From Candidatus Poribacteria bacterium (GTDB lineage: Bacteria; Poribacteria; WGA-4E; WGA-3G): 35,788 nt of DNA. The DNA is taken from assembly GCA_022822215.1 (NCBI GenBank), contig JAJECD010000236.1, forward strand, positions 1 to 35,788, given 5' to 3'. Positions 1 through 10,777 of this stretch are shown here, in pieces. The notes beneath the pieces are model-generated. The model was not told where the DNA came from. It saw only the letters and a program-made list of their open reading frames with translations, and did not search any database. Numbering within the stretch: position 1 is the first letter of the stretch; each line of letters begins with the position of its first letter. The translations under genes were made by a program, and so were the position numbers.

Positions 1-2
1 AG

Positions 3-734
3 GTGATTTCAGAAGAGACGGGTATCCGATTAGAGAATATCGTCGTCGGTATGCTTGGCACAGCGCGCCGCGTCGTCGTTGACAAAGATAACACAACGAT
101 TGTTGGAGGTAGTGGTGCGAAAGAGGCAGTTGAAGGACGAGTTGCACAGATTCGGACGCAAATAGAGGAGACGACTTCCGAATACGACCGCGAGAAGTTA
201 GAAGAACGGCTCGCTAAACTTGCGGGTGGTGTCGCTGTTGTTAACGTCGGTGCTGCTACGGAAGTCGAGATGAAAGAGAAGAAGGCTCGGTTTGAAGATG
301 CGCTCGCCGCAACGCGCGCCGCTGTTGAGGAAGGCATCGTTCCGGGGGGTGGGACCGCACTCTTACGCGCCTCAGCATCTCTCAGCCAACTGGAATTGGA
401 TGGCGATCAAAATACGGGGCTTGATATTGTTCGGCGCAGTTTACTCTCACCGGTGCGTGCGATCGCAGAGAATGCTGGGTTGGAAGGTTCAGTTGTGCTC
501 GCGAAAGTACAGGATGGTGTAGGCAATTACGGTTTCAACGCAGCGACGGATGAATACGGCGACATGCTCGAAGCAGGGATCGTCGATCCAACAAAAGTTG
601 TCCGTTCAGCACTTCAGAACGCCTCCAGCATTGCTGGCTTGCTCTTAACGACAGAAACCCTTGTTACAGAGATTGAAGAGCCACCCGATGCTGCTCCTGC
701 CGCAGCCGATCCGCATGCTGGGCACTTCCATTAG
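3..734 (+). CDS. groL: Chaperonin GroEL (Hsp60), C-terminal portion, 5' end cut by window edge
   Basis: Protein has GroEL apical/equatorial signatures: [29 protein letters not shown]-type stretch, [57 protein letters not shown]. Confidence 0.97.
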   Translation: MISEETGIRLENIVVGMLGTARRVVVDKDNTTIVGGSGAKEAVEGRVAQIRTQIEETTSEYDREKLEERLAKLAGGVAVVNVGAATEVEMKEKKARFEDALAATRAAVEEGIVPGGGTALLRASASLSQLELDGDQNTGLDIVRRSLLSPVRAIAENAGLEGSVVLAKVQDGVGNYGFNAATDEYGDMLEAGIVDPTKVVRSALQNASSIAGLLLTTETLVTEIEEPPDAAPAAADPHAGHFH

Positions 735-746
735 GAGATTTATCGG

Positions 747-790
747 TAGGTGTGCTGCCCAAGCGCACCTATCACCTTTGTATGTGATAG
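747..790. terminator. Two overlapping hairpins between convergent groL and the downstream minus-strand gene (putative bidirectional terminator)
   Basis: taggtgtgc (747-755) pairs with gcgcaccta (763-771, one wobble); ctatcac (769-775) pairs with gtgatag (784-790). The stems share 769-771, so they are mutually exclusive. Confidence 0.5.
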
Positions 791-1299
791 CGGGGTTCCA
801 TCCCGCTGTCCCAATCACAATCCAAGCAGAACATCACTTTGGGTCCCAAATACTGGATGTTCTCGTTCCCACATTCTGGACACACCGTTACAGGCTTCTC
901 GATTTCGACCCCTTCTCCTTGAAAGATACTCAGATAATACACCTTCAATTCGCCTTGGTAACGGTGCCCCATTGGGCAGCGTATCGAATGTGAGGCGTCA
1001 TTTTCAAAGCGTTCAATTGTCTCTCGAAGGAACGTCAAACGGTGGTGGCAAATTGGACACGGATTCGGGATTAATTCCTTGAGGATAACCAAATCCGTAT
1101 TGTTTTGTTCAATAGAGAGCGGCAAAGCGAGATGATGTGCTACCTGCAAGTGAGATAGCCCTTGCGTGCCGAGTTTTTCCGAAAGTTCTGTAACAATTTG
1201 CGAATAACTTCCCGCACTCAGCACGATCTCTGTCGGGACCATTGTTCCACCCTTTAAGCTGGAAAGAAGCCGATAAATGCGTTCTAAAATGGGTGCCAT
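772..1299 (-). CDS. Hypothetical protein with two CxxC zinc-ribbon motifs
   Basis: 175-aa ORF; CPICH, CPECGNENIQYLGPKVMFCLDCDWD zinc-binding pattern. Confidence 0.75.
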   Translation of the reverse strand: MAPILERIYRLLSSLKGGTMVPTEIVLSAGSYSQIVTELSEKLGTQGLSHLQVAHHLALPLSIEQNNTDLVILKELIPNPCPICHHRLTFLRETIERFENDASHSIRCPMGHRYQGELKVYYLSIFQGEGVEIEKPVTVCPECGNENIQYLGPKVMFCLDCDWDSGMEPRYHIQR

Positions 1300-1325
1300 C
1301 CGCTATACCTTTCTACGAAAAAGAA

Positions 1326-1700
1326 TTAAACTGTCTTACCTTCGGTTGATTGGGAAGCAAGCACTTGGCTGTTGCTTCGTGCCAGAGATGATACACTCCG
1401 CTGCGAACGGTAGGCATCTGTCGGTTGATTGCGAAGCAGAATTAGGTCGTCTCCGTCCCGCTCAATCACATCGTTTGCCATCAGTGTTGTTTCAATTTTT
1501 CGCATACTCGTCATGAAACTGATAGTGACACGGGCTGTCGCTTCTAATTTGATTTGCCAACCCGTCGTTGTTTTCGTCCGCGTAAACCCTTCGTTAATAT
1601 CAAGCGACTGCATCTGTGCGGCGTTGATGATAACACCACTCTTTGCTTGTATTGCGTCTTGGGTTTTAACCGTGCTATCGTTATTATTTTCCGCTGCCAT
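1326..1700 (-). CDS. Hypothetical protein
   Basis: ORF with GGAG Shine-Dalgarno-like sequence before the ATG at 1700 and a good sigma70-like promoter upstream (1740-1768). Confidence 0.65.
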   Translation of the reverse strand: MAAENNNDSTVKTQDAIQAKSGVIINAAQMQSLDINEGFTRTKTTTGWQIKLEATARVTISFMTSMRKIETTLMANDVIERDGDDLILLRNQPTDAYRSQRSVSSLARSNSQVLASQSTEGKTV

Positions 1701-1739
1701 AGTATACTCCATGTCTATAATGGAATTTGAGTTGAACGT

Positions 1740-1768
1740 ATTTTATCATGCATATTTCGGATTGTCAA
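1740..1768 (-). promoter_or_regulatory. Sigma70-like promoter for the minus-strand gene
   Basis: On the minus strand: TTGACA - 17 nt - TAAAAT. Confidence 0.6.
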
Positions 1769-1865
1769 CATAGTTTTTATTCTTTTAGGGGTCATCGATT
1801 ATCGGTTCCGCTGACCGATTCCTACCGCGACAACCGACAGCCGGCAACTGATAACCAAATTCCGT

Positions 1866-1895
1866 TTGACATCTGTCTTCCAATTAGACTATAAT
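1866..1895 (+). promoter_or_regulatory. Sigma70-like promoter for the VWA/DUF4159/DUF4175 operon
   Basis: TTGACA (1866-1871) - 18 nt - TATAAT (1890-1895). Confidence 0.7.
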
Positions 1896-1921
1896 ATGTG
1901 GAGAAAGGAATTAGAAGAGGT

Positions 1922-4309
1922 ATGCGATTCACCTATTTTTGGCCCGGATGGGCAATTGCACTCGGCATTGGCATTGCCATCGGTATAACCGTGTTCGTCT
2001 ACTTCAGGGTAGCACGTCCGATGCGTCCGAGATATAGGGTTTTGCTGGTTGCGCTGCGAATCTTCGCAGCATCAATCTTGCTTGCTTGTCTCTTAGCCCC
2101 GGTCGTTATTGAGAAAAAGGATATTACACCACCGACACACCTCTCCATTCTGGTAGATACCTCTCGAAGTATGGAACTCGTGGGTGAACCCACTGATGAA
2201 ATGCACGCGTCGAGACTGAGTCAGGTAAATCAACTCTTGTTTAATGTGCCGAGCGGTTTCCTGCAGGCGTTACAGACTCGATTTGAGGTCCACCTCTATC
2301 CTTTCGATACCGGACTCCATCAAAGTGTTCCGTTTGCCCAAAGTCTTGATTCTGAAATGCCTCAGTTTGAACCTGAAGGGGCACTTACTGATATTAGTGG
2401 TGCGATACAAGAAGCAGCAGCGACATGGAAAGGGCAGCAGGCTGCAGGTATTGTGCTCATAACGGATGGTGGACACAATTCTGGGCAATTTCCTTTTGCA
2501 GCTATTGCTGGATTAGAGATGCCAATCTATGCGGTAGGGGTCGGGGCAGTTGAACCCTCAAAGGACGTTCAGATTCAACACATTGATTATGCACCGATTG
2601 CCTACACCGGTCATGAAAGCACTATCCGTGTGAATGTAACGCAAACCGGCTATACTGGTAAGACAACCCGACTGACGCTGCGTGAAGTGAACGGAAATAC
2701 CCTCGTAGATGCTGAAACGTTGACCTTTGGACCTGAGTCGCAGACTTCGACCAAACCCGTAGTGGAAGACATTCGGGCAAGTGCCACTACACAACAGGTG
2801 GTTGAGCTGAAGTTGACACCACAGACCGAAGGCAACTTCCAGTATACCGTCACACTTCCGGCACTTGACGGTGAACTGACGGAGGCGAACAATCAAAAGA
2901 CGTTTTCGGTGAAGGTGGTGAAGGCGAAACTCAACGTTTTCTATCTCGAAGGGAGACCCCGATGGGATTACACTTTCTTGAAACGGGCGTTAGCGCGCGA
3001 TCCAGATGTTGAAGCGACGTGTGCGATCTTGTCGCGTGGCAGGGCAAGGCGGGTGGCTACTGATGCAGCGATCGAACGTTTAGATGGTTATTATCCGCAA
3101 TCTACACTGGCATCCGAAGCACCGAGATTTCCAGAAACTCCCGCAGTGCTCTCTAAATACGATGTGCTGATTTTAGGAGATTTAGAGGACGCACATCTTA
3201 CTGAGGCGCAGCAACTCGCGATCGTTGATTTTGTTGAAGTCCAAGGCAAACCTATTATTTTTTTACCATCTCGGAATATGCTCGGTGTGAACGGGTTGAG
3301 AAACACGGAATTAACGCACTTATTACCGATTGATATACCCGCAAATGGATGTCGTGTACACGACGCAGCGTTCACCGTGCAGCTGACGCAATCTGGGCTG
3401 TTTCATCCGATGCTCCAAATGGCGGACAGCGAAAGTACACTGGGAAATAACGCTACGCTATGGCGAAACGTTCCTGTTTCCTTATCGCGGTTTTTTACCG
3501 GATTTCAGCTCAGAGGCGGTGCGACTGTCCTTATGGAGAACGGAGGCGGGACACCCGTTTTGGTGCTTCAGAGAGTGGGGTTGGGCAAAAGCCTGCTGAT
3601 CGCGGCGGAAGGACTCTGGAATTGGGATTTCGCTGTTAAGACTTTTAAAGACAATCGCTATCGGACAATCTATCCACGTTTCTGGGCACAGGTTATCCGA
3701 TGGATGGCGACGCATACTGAGGACGAGAAACTCTATCTCACTACGGATGCCACAACCTATACGATAGGGGACGTCGCTGAAGTTAGGGCGTATCTGTATT
3801 CTGAGACCTATCAGCAACAAACAGACGCAACGGTTCAGATTGAGGTGACTCCACCTGAGGGAACGCCGTTCCAACTCCGAATTCGCAGCGCGACTGGAAA
3901 CACGGACGGATCGGCATCGCAGCAGCGCATAACGTCCGACATCGGAAATCTCTATACTGCTAAATTCGAGCTCCTACAGAAGGGAACTTACCGGATTCGA
4001 GCCGTCGGCAGCAGCCGGGACTTAACGCTCGGTGAAGATCAAATTGATATTTATGCCCATCCGCAGCTTGCGGAATTGGAAGCTCCTCAACTCAATGAGG
4101 TTTTGCTGAAGGAACTCGCTGAACAGACGGGCGGTGCTTATTTTACAATAGCGGACGCGGCATCGCTTCCGGATAACATTCCGAATGTCCAAAATCCTGT
4201 GTTCGTTGATGCTGAACGTGAGCTCTGGGCACATCCGTTAATTCTCCTCGCTGTGGTCGGGTTGTTAGGTGCTGAATGGTTCTTACGTAAGCGGATTGGA
4301 TTGGTTTGA
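1922..4309 (+). CDS. Membrane protein with VWA-like domain (BatA / glutamine amidotransferase-like family)
   Basis: Two N-terminal TM segments; SILVDTSRSMEL (MIDAS-like DxSxS), IVLITDGGHNSGQ; C-terminal TM. ATG at 1922 chosen because the GTG at 1898 is upstream of the expected transcription start; AAGAGG lies before the ATG. Confidence 0.85.
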   Translation: MRFTYFWPGWAIALGIGIAIGITVFVYFRVARPMRPRYRVLLVALRIFAASILLACLLAPVVIEKKDITPPTHLSILVDTSRSMELVGEPTDEMHASRLSQVNQLLFNVPSGFLQALQTRFEVHLYPFDTGLHQSVPFAQSLDSEMPQFEPEGALTDISGAIQEAAATWKGQQAAGIVLITDGGHNSGQFPFAAIAGLEMPIYAVGVGAVEPSKDVQIQHIDYAPIAYTGHESTIRVNVTQTGYTGKTTRLTLREVNGNTLVDAETLTFGPESQTSTKPVVEDIRASATTQQVVELKLTPQTEGNFQYTVTLPALDGELTEANNQKTFSVKVVKAKLNVFYLEGRPRWDYTFLKRALARDPDVEATCAILSRGRARRVATDAAIERLDGYYPQSTLASEAPRFPETPAVLSKYDVLILGDLEDAHLTEAQQLAIVDFVEVQGKPIIFLPSRNMLGVNGLRNTELTHLLPIDIPANGCRVHDAAFTVQLTQSGLFHPMLQMADSESTLGNNATLWRNVPVSLSRFFTGFQLRGGATVLMENGGGTPVLVLQRVGLGKSLLIAAEGLWNWDFAVKTFKDNRYRTIYPRFWAQVIRWMATHTEDEKLYLTTDATTYTIGDVAEVRAYLYSETYQQQTDATVQIEVTPPEGTPFQLRIRSATGNTDGSASQQRITSDIGNLYTAKFELLQKGTYRIRAVGSSRDLTLGEDQIDIYAHPQLAELEAPQLNEVLLKELAEQTGGAYFTIADAASLPDNIPNVQNPVFVDAERELWAHPLILLAVVGLLGAEWFLRKRIGLV

Positions 4310-4342
4310 GGTGTTCAAGGGACAGAAAAGTGAGACATTATT

Positions 4343-5020
4343 ATGGGACGATTAATGAAGTGGCGACCCTCTTTTTTTCTCTGTTGCCTCCTATTTTCCG
4401 CAGCGATTGGCACGCCAGAAGCGGGTGAGAAGTTCACGATCGCCCAAGTCCACTATGGCGGTGGCGGCGATTGGTATGGAGACGCGACGACAATTAAGAA
4501 TTGGCTCCATCTCCTCCGCACCCGAACGGATATTGAAACAGACGAAGAGAGAGTAATTCTCAAGTTGACGGATCACATTCTTTACCACTACCCGATGCTC
4601 TACCTTGTAGGACACGGAAATGTCCGGTTGACTGAGAGCGAAGTTGAGATTTTGAGGGACTATCTCATGAACGGTGGGTTTCTGTTTGCCAACGATGATT
4701 ATGGACTTGACGAAAGTTTCCGCCGTGAAATGCGTCGTGTGTTTCCTAATCAGGAATTACAGCCTATACCGAACACACACCTGATTTACCGATGCTTCTA
4801 TGAACTGGAGGGGTTACCCAAGATTCATGAGCACGACGGCGAACCCGCACAAGGGTTTGGACTCTTTCACGATGGAAGAATGGTCGTTTACTACGTTTAC
4901 AGTGCTGACATCGGTGATGGACTTGAGGATGCCGATGTACATCCAGAGGATACGCCGCGGGTTCGCGAACTCGCAGCGAAAATGGCGGTGAATATTGCTG
5001 TTTATGCCCTAACGCACTAA
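4343..5020 (+). CDS. DUF4159 domain-containing protein
   Basis: Signal-peptide-like N-terminus; FTIAQVHYGGGGDWYGD..., YLVGHGNVRLTESEVEILRDYLMNGGFLFANDDYGLD is DUF4159-like. Confidence 0.85.
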   Translation: MGRLMKWRPSFFLCCLLFSAAIGTPEAGEKFTIAQVHYGGGGDWYGDATTIKNWLHLLRTRTDIETDEERVILKLTDHILYHYPMLYLVGHGNVRLTESEVEILRDYLMNGGFLFANDDYGLDESFRREMRRVFPNQELQPIPNTHLIYRCFYELEGLPKIHEHDGEPAQGFGLFHDGRMVVYYVYSADIGDGLEDADVHPEDTPRVRELAAKMAVNIAVYALTH

Positions 5021-5034
5021 TAACCATATACACT

Positions 5035-8000
5035 ATGAACACACAAGATGTAAATCGATCTTATGAAAACTTGATTAATCAGCTGCGTGCGATTCGGCGG
5101 CAGTGGCGATGGCTGATTTTCTCGGAAGGATTGTTGAAGTGTATCGGCATTCTGGCACTTGTCGGGACGGGTGTCCTCATCGTTTTTGCGTTGAGTTTAC
5201 GCATGTGGCAACTCCCATTCTCGCACTGGATGCGTATGGGTATGCTGTTGCTGTCAATAGGTGTTGCTGTCTATGCGGTTGTCCGCGCACTTGTGCTGCC
5301 GCTCCGTCGGAGATTGACGGATGCAGCGGTCGCAGCGCGCCTTGAATCGACGCAAGCAGAAAGCGGGTTTGCATCCGAAAATCGAATCTTGAGTGCCGTC
5401 CAACTCTGGAGTGCGTTAGCAGATAACCGACTCGGGTATGCCCCGGAATTCATTGAGCACCTGATTCTTCAAACCAGCAGAGATATGGAACAGGTACAGT
5501 CCAAACAGGTGTTTCAGTCCGAGTTTCGGAAAATCAGGCGGAATGCGGGGGTCGCTGTTGCGGGTATAGGACTTCTTCTAATCACATTCTTTTTCTTACC
5601 GACTGCTTTCGTGGACTTCGCACACTCGTTTCGGGCATTACCCACAACGCTCCAGGCGGACGCCGAAGGTCTAAAAAATCTCATTCAGATTACAGAAATT
5701 CAGCCGGGTAACACTGGCATCGAACGAGGCAGTGACGTTAACATCACTGCCCAAGTAAACGGACACTTCGGCGCGCCTGTTGAGCTCTATTACCGCGTCG
5801 GAGAAGCAGATGCAGCAGCGTCAACGACAAAATGGGAATCTGTGCTGATGCAAAGAACCGCCGCCCCTATAGATCGTAACGAGCAGGTTTCCGCCCTTTC
5901 CTTGTTATACCGTGTGACGCTTGAGAAGGTGAGTCGTCCGCTCCAGTACTACGTTTCTGTGGAAGCGGCAGTGTCCGAGCGGTATCAACTGACAATCAGC
6001 GATGAGCCGGTTGTCACACAATTTCAGTATCGACTCAACTATCCACCTTACACGCAGCTCCAACCGCAGACGCTACCGACAAACACGGGTGATATTCAGG
6101 TGCTTTTCGGCACAGAGGTCGTCTTCACAGGGGAGAGCAACAAACCGCTTGAGAAAGCGTCCCTTGTATTTGAGGTATCTGACGCTGCGCCGTTAGCGGT
6201 TAAAGCGGCAGCGACAGGTCAGTCCAGCGAAGAATCGGTGGAAGAAGGGCAGGTCCCAGAAACGACTCAAATGTCCCGTGGCATCCAAGGTGCTTTTATC
6301 GCGCAACAGAGCCAGAGATACCAGATCCGTATCACCGATGTTGAAGGTTTCATGAATCGTGCCCCAATTAACTATACACTCACCGTTTTTGAAGATGCCG
6401 TCCCCGATGTCGCTATCGTCGCCCCGGCGCGGGATACTGTCTTAGATAATAGCATGTTGGTGGAGCTGAAAGTGGAGGCAACAGACGACTACGGGATACA
6501 GGAGCTCCAACTCGTCTATCGTGTTGAGGTCGAGGGTGCTGAAGCAGTGAATGTCCCATTAAAACGTTGGGGAATTGAGGGGGCAGATGTCCGCAGAGCT
6601 GTCTTTCTGAGTTATACTTGGGATGTGGATCGGATTGGTATCTTTCCGGGTGAGGTGCTCGCCTATTACGTTCAAGCCTTGGACAACGATGCTGTCTCTG
6701 GACCCAATATTGGTAAGTCGCCTACCTACACGCTTCGTTTCCCATCGCTCTCAGAAATGTACGATTCGGTTGCTGCCGAACAGGAAGCGGAACAGCGTGG
6801 ACTCGATGAACTCTTTGACGAACAAGCAGATGCTACAGGGTTGGTCGATAGTCTCCTTGATACGATGAAACGGATGGGCAGAAGCAATCAAGAACTTACG
6901 CGCAACGATGAAAATCTCATGCAGCAGGTGCTTGAAAACCAGAAACAGATTGAGGAAGCAGCACAGCAATTAATCGAAGATATGAAGCAGACGGCGGAGG
7001 AGATGGAGCAGAATCAGCTCTTTGACACTGAGACGATCCAGAAATATCAGGAACTCCAAGACCTGATGGAGAAAGCCCTCTCTGAAGAGCATCAAGAGAT
7101 TTTGCAGAAATTATCTGAGGCGTTGGCGAACCCGCAGCTGACTGAACGACAAGGGGCAATGCGGGAAGCGAATCTCAGTCAGGAACAGTTTTTACAGCAA
7201 TTGGAACGCGCGAAATCGCTCTATGAACAGATCCTGCTTGAGCAGGAATTAGAAGCCGCTGCGAAACAGGCAACCGCACTCGCTGAACAACAGAAAGAAT
7301 TGATGGATACATTGGAGGCGAAGACTGAATCCGCACCTTTGAATGATCTCGCGCAAAAAGAGGATCGCGTGGGTGAGGAGTTCGGACAGCTCAGTGAGAA
7401 ATTAGAGGAACTCGGCACCGATATGAAGGTGCTCGCGAAAGACAACGAAAACGCGCCACCGCAGATAGAACGGCTCGGAGATGAAATTCTCCGCCTCAAT
7501 CGGTTTGCGCATGAATATCAGCTGCCCGAAATGCTTGATGCTACCAGTGCCAACCTGCGAAGTGGACAGAACAGCGAGGCACTCGAATCGGGACGTGGCG
7601 CACAACAGACCCTGATGGAACTCGCACAAGGCTTGGATAACGCTTTGGCGTTTATGGAAGGTGCGAACGCAAACGAGTCTCTAACCGTGATGCGTGAAGC
7701 CATTGAAAGTGGGCTTCATCTCTCGCATCTCCATGAAAAGGTTATTAACCAAACAAACGACATTCTCGTCGCCGCGCAATCGAATGCCTATATCCAGAGT
7801 GAAATCTTGAAATTGCAAGAACTCGCAGCGGATGAAATTACCACGGCAGAAGGGCTTACACAACTTTCAAGTAAACTCTGGGAATTAGGGGGGCGACAGA
7901 TACAGGTGCCACCTGAAGTCGTCTTACATCTCAATGCTTCAAACGATGCGCTTTCTCGTGCTGCACGCGCTTTAGAGGATAGGCAACCGAGCCTCGCGCT

Positions 8001-8652
8001 CCCGATTCAGAAAGCCGCACTTGCCGATCTCAATCAAGCGATCTTTGAACTCCTTGAGGCGATGGCACAGATGAACCAGCAGATGGGTGCTGGTGGATTT
8101 GAGGATATGATGCAGCAGCTCGAACAACTCGCCGAGGGTCAGGAGCAGTTAAACCAGATGGCTGAGCGTCTCAGTCAACAGATGCGTGAGCAGGGGCAAA
8201 CCCCTGGGCTACAACAGATGATGCAGCAACTCGCTGCGCAACAGCAGCTGATCCGAGAGGCAACACAACGTCTCGCAGAGCGTGCTGAACAGATGGCGCA
8301 AATGCTTGGCAGCCTTGAAGAGGTGGCTCAGGAGATGAATGCGGTTGAGAAATCGCTCCAGCAAGGGAGCCTTGATGATGAAGTGCTTGATAGACAAGCG
8401 CGGATTTTGACTCGGATGCTTGATAGTTTAAAATCGCTGCAGAAACGGGATGTCGGCAAGCAGCGGAAGGCGGAAGTCGCGAGAACTGCTGCGACCCCTG
8501 CACAGGAAGTTCCGCCTTTGCACCCCGACTTACTCGAAATCGTTCGGGAGTTAGAAGCTGCGCCGAATGCCAAGGAATTTGAGGATATTCCGTTTCAGTA
8601 TCGTGAACAATTGAGACAATACTTTAAGGCACTTTCGCAAAAGACTCAGTAG
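5035..8652 (+). CDS. DUF4175-family large membrane protein with long Gln/Glu-rich coiled-coil region
   Basis: 1205-aa ORF directly after the DUF4159 gene; two N-terminal TM helices, a beta-rich middle and extended coiled coil with MAQMNQQMG/QEQLNQMAERLSQQM repeats. Confidence 0.8.
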   Translation: MNTQDVNRSYENLINQLRAIRRQWRWLIFSEGLLKCIGILALVGTGVLIVFALSLRMWQLPFSHWMRMGMLLLSIGVAVYAVVRALVLPLRRRLTDAAVAARLESTQAESGFASENRILSAVQLWSALADNRLGYAPEFIEHLILQTSRDMEQVQSKQVFQSEFRKIRRNAGVAVAGIGLLLITFFFLPTAFVDFAHSFRALPTTLQADAEGLKNLIQITEIQPGNTGIERGSDVNITAQVNGHFGAPVELYYRVGEADAAASTTKWESVLMQRTAAPIDRNEQVSALSLLYRVTLEKVSRPLQYYVSVEAAVSERYQLTISDEPVVTQFQYRLNYPPYTQLQPQTLPTNTGDIQVLFGTEVVFTGESNKPLEKASLVFEVSDAAPLAVKAAATGQSSEESVEEGQVPETTQMSRGIQGAFIAQQSQRYQIRITDVEGFMNRAPINYTLTVFEDAVPDVAIVAPARDTVLDNSMLVELKVEATDDYGIQELQLVYRVEVEGAEAVNVPLKRWGIEGADVRRAVFLSYTWDVDRIGIFPGEVLAYYVQALDNDAVSGPNIGKSPTYTLRFPSLSEMYDSVAAEQEAEQRGLDELFDEQADATGLVDSLLDTMKRMGRSNQELTRNDENLMQQVLENQKQIEEAAQQLIEDMKQTAEEMEQNQLFDTETIQKYQELQDLMEKALSEEHQEILQKLSEALANPQLTERQGAMREANLSQEQFLQQLERAKSLYEQILLEQELEAAAKQATALAEQQKELMDTLEAKTESAPLNDLAQKEDRVGEEFGQLSEKLEELGTDMKVLAKDNENAPPQIERLGDEILRLNRFAHEYQLPEMLDATSANLRSGQNSEALESGRGAQQTLMELAQGLDNALAFMEGANANESLTVMREAIESGLHLSHLHEKVINQTNDILVAAQSNAYIQSEILKLQELAADEITTAEGLTQLSSKLWELGGRQIQVPPEVVLHLNASNDALSRAARALEDRQPSLALPIQKAALADLNQAIFELLEAMAQMNQQMGAGGFEDMMQQLEQLAEGQEQLNQMAERLSQQMREQGQTPGLQQMMQQLAAQQQLIREATQRLAERAEQMAQMLGSLEEVAQEMNAVEKSLQQGSLDDEVLDRQARILTRMLDSLKSLQKRDVGKQRKAEVARTAATPAQEVPPLHPDLLEIVRELEAAPNAKEFEDIPFQYREQLRQYFKALSQKTQ

Positions 8653-8705
8653 TTGCTGTCAAGGTTTTGTGGCACACTCGATGCTTGATTGTGGGGAGTT
8701 AACGT

Positions 8706-9902
8706 ATGCCTGATAAAGTCGAAGGACAACAAGCGCACATCTCGAGACGGCGTTTCTTGAAGAAGGCAACTACTGCCGCTGTTACAGCGACCGTTGCACC
8801 AGAGGTTTTAAATGCCTTTGGTGCGCAAACGAACAATGCGATTCGTAAAAATGTTCAAATCAATACGAAGGAGAAGAAAATGAAAACAGCAGTTAGCATC
8901 GTTGAAGATGCTTTCTACATTAATGGTGAAATTACCTATCCGGGACGTTTCTACGAAGATAATAAAATCGAAGGATTGCTTATCAACACCCGCATGGTGC
9001 AGGGCATCTTCGATGATAGGAACCCAGAAACCATTCATCTGTGGGAATATCCAGATACAGGCGAATGGGACGCTGAGCGTAATACGCGTGAATTCTTAGC
9101 GGCGATGCCGACGTGGCGCGCTCACGGGGTGCTGGCGTTCACTATTAACCTCCAGGGGGGGAGTCCCGAAGGTTACTCTAAAGCACAACCGTGGCATAAC
9201 TCCGGTATAGAAGTCGATGGGAGTCTCAGGGATGATTATCTCTCGCGGCTTGAACGCATTATCGACTTTGCTGATGACCTCGGTATGGTTGTCATTCTCG
9301 GTTATTTCTATTTTGGGCAGGACCACCGACTCACCGACGAAAACGCCGTTATACGGGCTGTAGATGACGCAACTGGGTGGCTCTTTGACAAGGGATATAC
9401 CAATGTGATCATTGAGGTTAACAACGAATGTAATGTGAGATATTCACACGAAATTTTACAACCGCATCGTGTGCATGAATTGATTGAACGGGTGAAAGCA
9501 ACGACACGCAATGGCAATAGATTCCTCACGGGAACGAGCTATGGTGGTGGTCGAGTGCCACTTGAGAATGTTGTCCGATCTTCCGATTTCTTGCTTGTTC
9601 ATGGAAACGGTGTGAAGGATCCAAACCGTATTATCTCTATGGTTCAGGAAACACGCCAGGTGCCGGGTTACCGTCCGATGCCGATTCTGTTTAATGAAGA
9701 TGACCATTTTGATTTCGATAAACCGCTGAATAATTTTGTCGCTGCTGTGAGTCAATACGCTTCATGGGGCTACTTCGATCCGGGTGAAAACAACTACCAT
9801 GACGGTTACCAATCCGTGCCGGTGCAATGGCAGCTCAACACGCCGCGGAAACGTGCCTTTTTTCAGAAGGCTCGCGACATCACTGGCGGCTCTTCTGGAT
9901 AA
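8706..9902 (+). CDS. Tat-signal protein, glycoside hydrolase-like (TIM-barrel, clan A-type)
   Basis: N-terminal SRRRFLKKATTAAVTATVAPEVL; TNVIIEVNNECN resembles the N-E acid/base motif of clan GH-A enzymes. Confidence 0.7.
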   Translation: MPDKVEGQQAHISRRRFLKKATTAAVTATVAPEVLNAFGAQTNNAIRKNVQINTKEKKMKTAVSIVEDAFYINGEITYPGRFYEDNKIEGLLINTRMVQGIFDDRNPETIHLWEYPDTGEWDAERNTREFLAAMPTWRAHGVLAFTINLQGGSPEGYSKAQPWHNSGIEVDGSLRDDYLSRLERIIDFADDLGMVVILGYFYFGQDHRLTDENAVIRAVDDATGWLFDKGYTNVIIEVNNECNVRYSHEILQPHRVHELIERVKATTRNGNRFLTGTSYGGGRVPLENVVRSSDFLLVHGNGVKDPNRIISMVQETRQVPGYRPMPILFNEDDHFDFDKPLNNFVAAVSQYASWGYFDPGENNYHDGYQSVPVQWQLNTPRKRAFFQKARDITGGSSG

Positions 9903-9956
9903 TATCGGAAGCCGAATTTAAACCTACCTGAACGAATCGCAAGGAAAATTAAAAAT

Positions 9957-10727
9957 ATGCCACAAATTGATCCAACCTATTTTGCCATTGTTGTTGCTGT
10001 CGTCATTATGTTGGGGACGAGCATCCGAATTCTTAAAGAATATGAGCGTGCTGTTATCTTTCGCCTCGGACGTTTAACTGGGACCCGCGGTCCGGGACTC
10101 GTGCTTATGATACCGTTCTGGATTGAGCGGATGCAAAAGATTAGTCTGCGGGTTATCGTCAACGATGTTACCCCACAAGACGTGATTACGAAGGATAACG
10201 TCTCTGTGAGTGTCAACGCTGTGCTGACTTTTAGAGTGACGGAACCCAATCGGGCGGTGATTGAAGTAGAAGACTTCGGTTTCGCGATCAGTCAAACGGC
10301 ACAGACGACGCTGCGGAGCGTCCTCGGCCGCGCGGAACTCGATGACCTCCTCTCGGAACGTGAAAAGTTAAATCAGGATTTGGAGGATATTATCAAAAAG
10401 CATTGTGAACCGTGGGGTGTTGAGGTGCTGGCGATGGAAATCAAACACGTCGATCTCCCCGTTGAGATGCAGCGTGCGATGGCGAAGCAGGCGGAAGCCG
10501 AGCGGGAACGTCGCGCCAAAGTCACACACGCCACCGGTGAGTTTGAGTCTGCAGAGGTTCTCACTAACGCTGCAGAAATCCTCAGTAAAACTCCGACAGC
10601 CGTGCAACTCCGATTCCTTCAAGCACTGGTAGAGGTCAGTGCGGAGAAGAATTCAACCGTTGTCTTCCCGATTCCGATAGACCTGCTCAGTCCGTTTCTT
10701 GAGAAGTTGCAGCCGGAGGAGAAGTGA
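9957..10727 (+). CDS. Slipin / stomatin-like SPFH (Band 7) protein
   Basis: TM N-terminus followed by [64 protein letters not shown]. Confidence 0.95.
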   Translation: MPQIDPTYFAIVVAVVIMLGTSIRILKEYERAVIFRLGRLTGTRGPGLVLMIPFWIERMQKISLRVIVNDVTPQDVITKDNVSVSVNAVLTFRVTEPNRAVIEVEDFGFAISQTAQTTLRSVLGRAELDDLLSEREKLNQDLEDIIKKHCEPWGVEVLAMEIKHVDLPVEMQRAMAKQAEAERERRAKVTHATGEFESAEVLTNAAEILSKTPTAVQLRFLQALVEVSAEKNSTVVFPIPIDLLSPFLEKLQPEEK

Positions 10728-10777
10728 GGAAGCCCCCTCGGTTGTCTTACGGGTAGTAGGCACACGCCGCTGTGCCG

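Noticed and set aside
1795-1860. Degenerate ccgac/ctgat-type short repeats
   Set aside because: Low-complexity and too irregular to define a repeat unit by eye.
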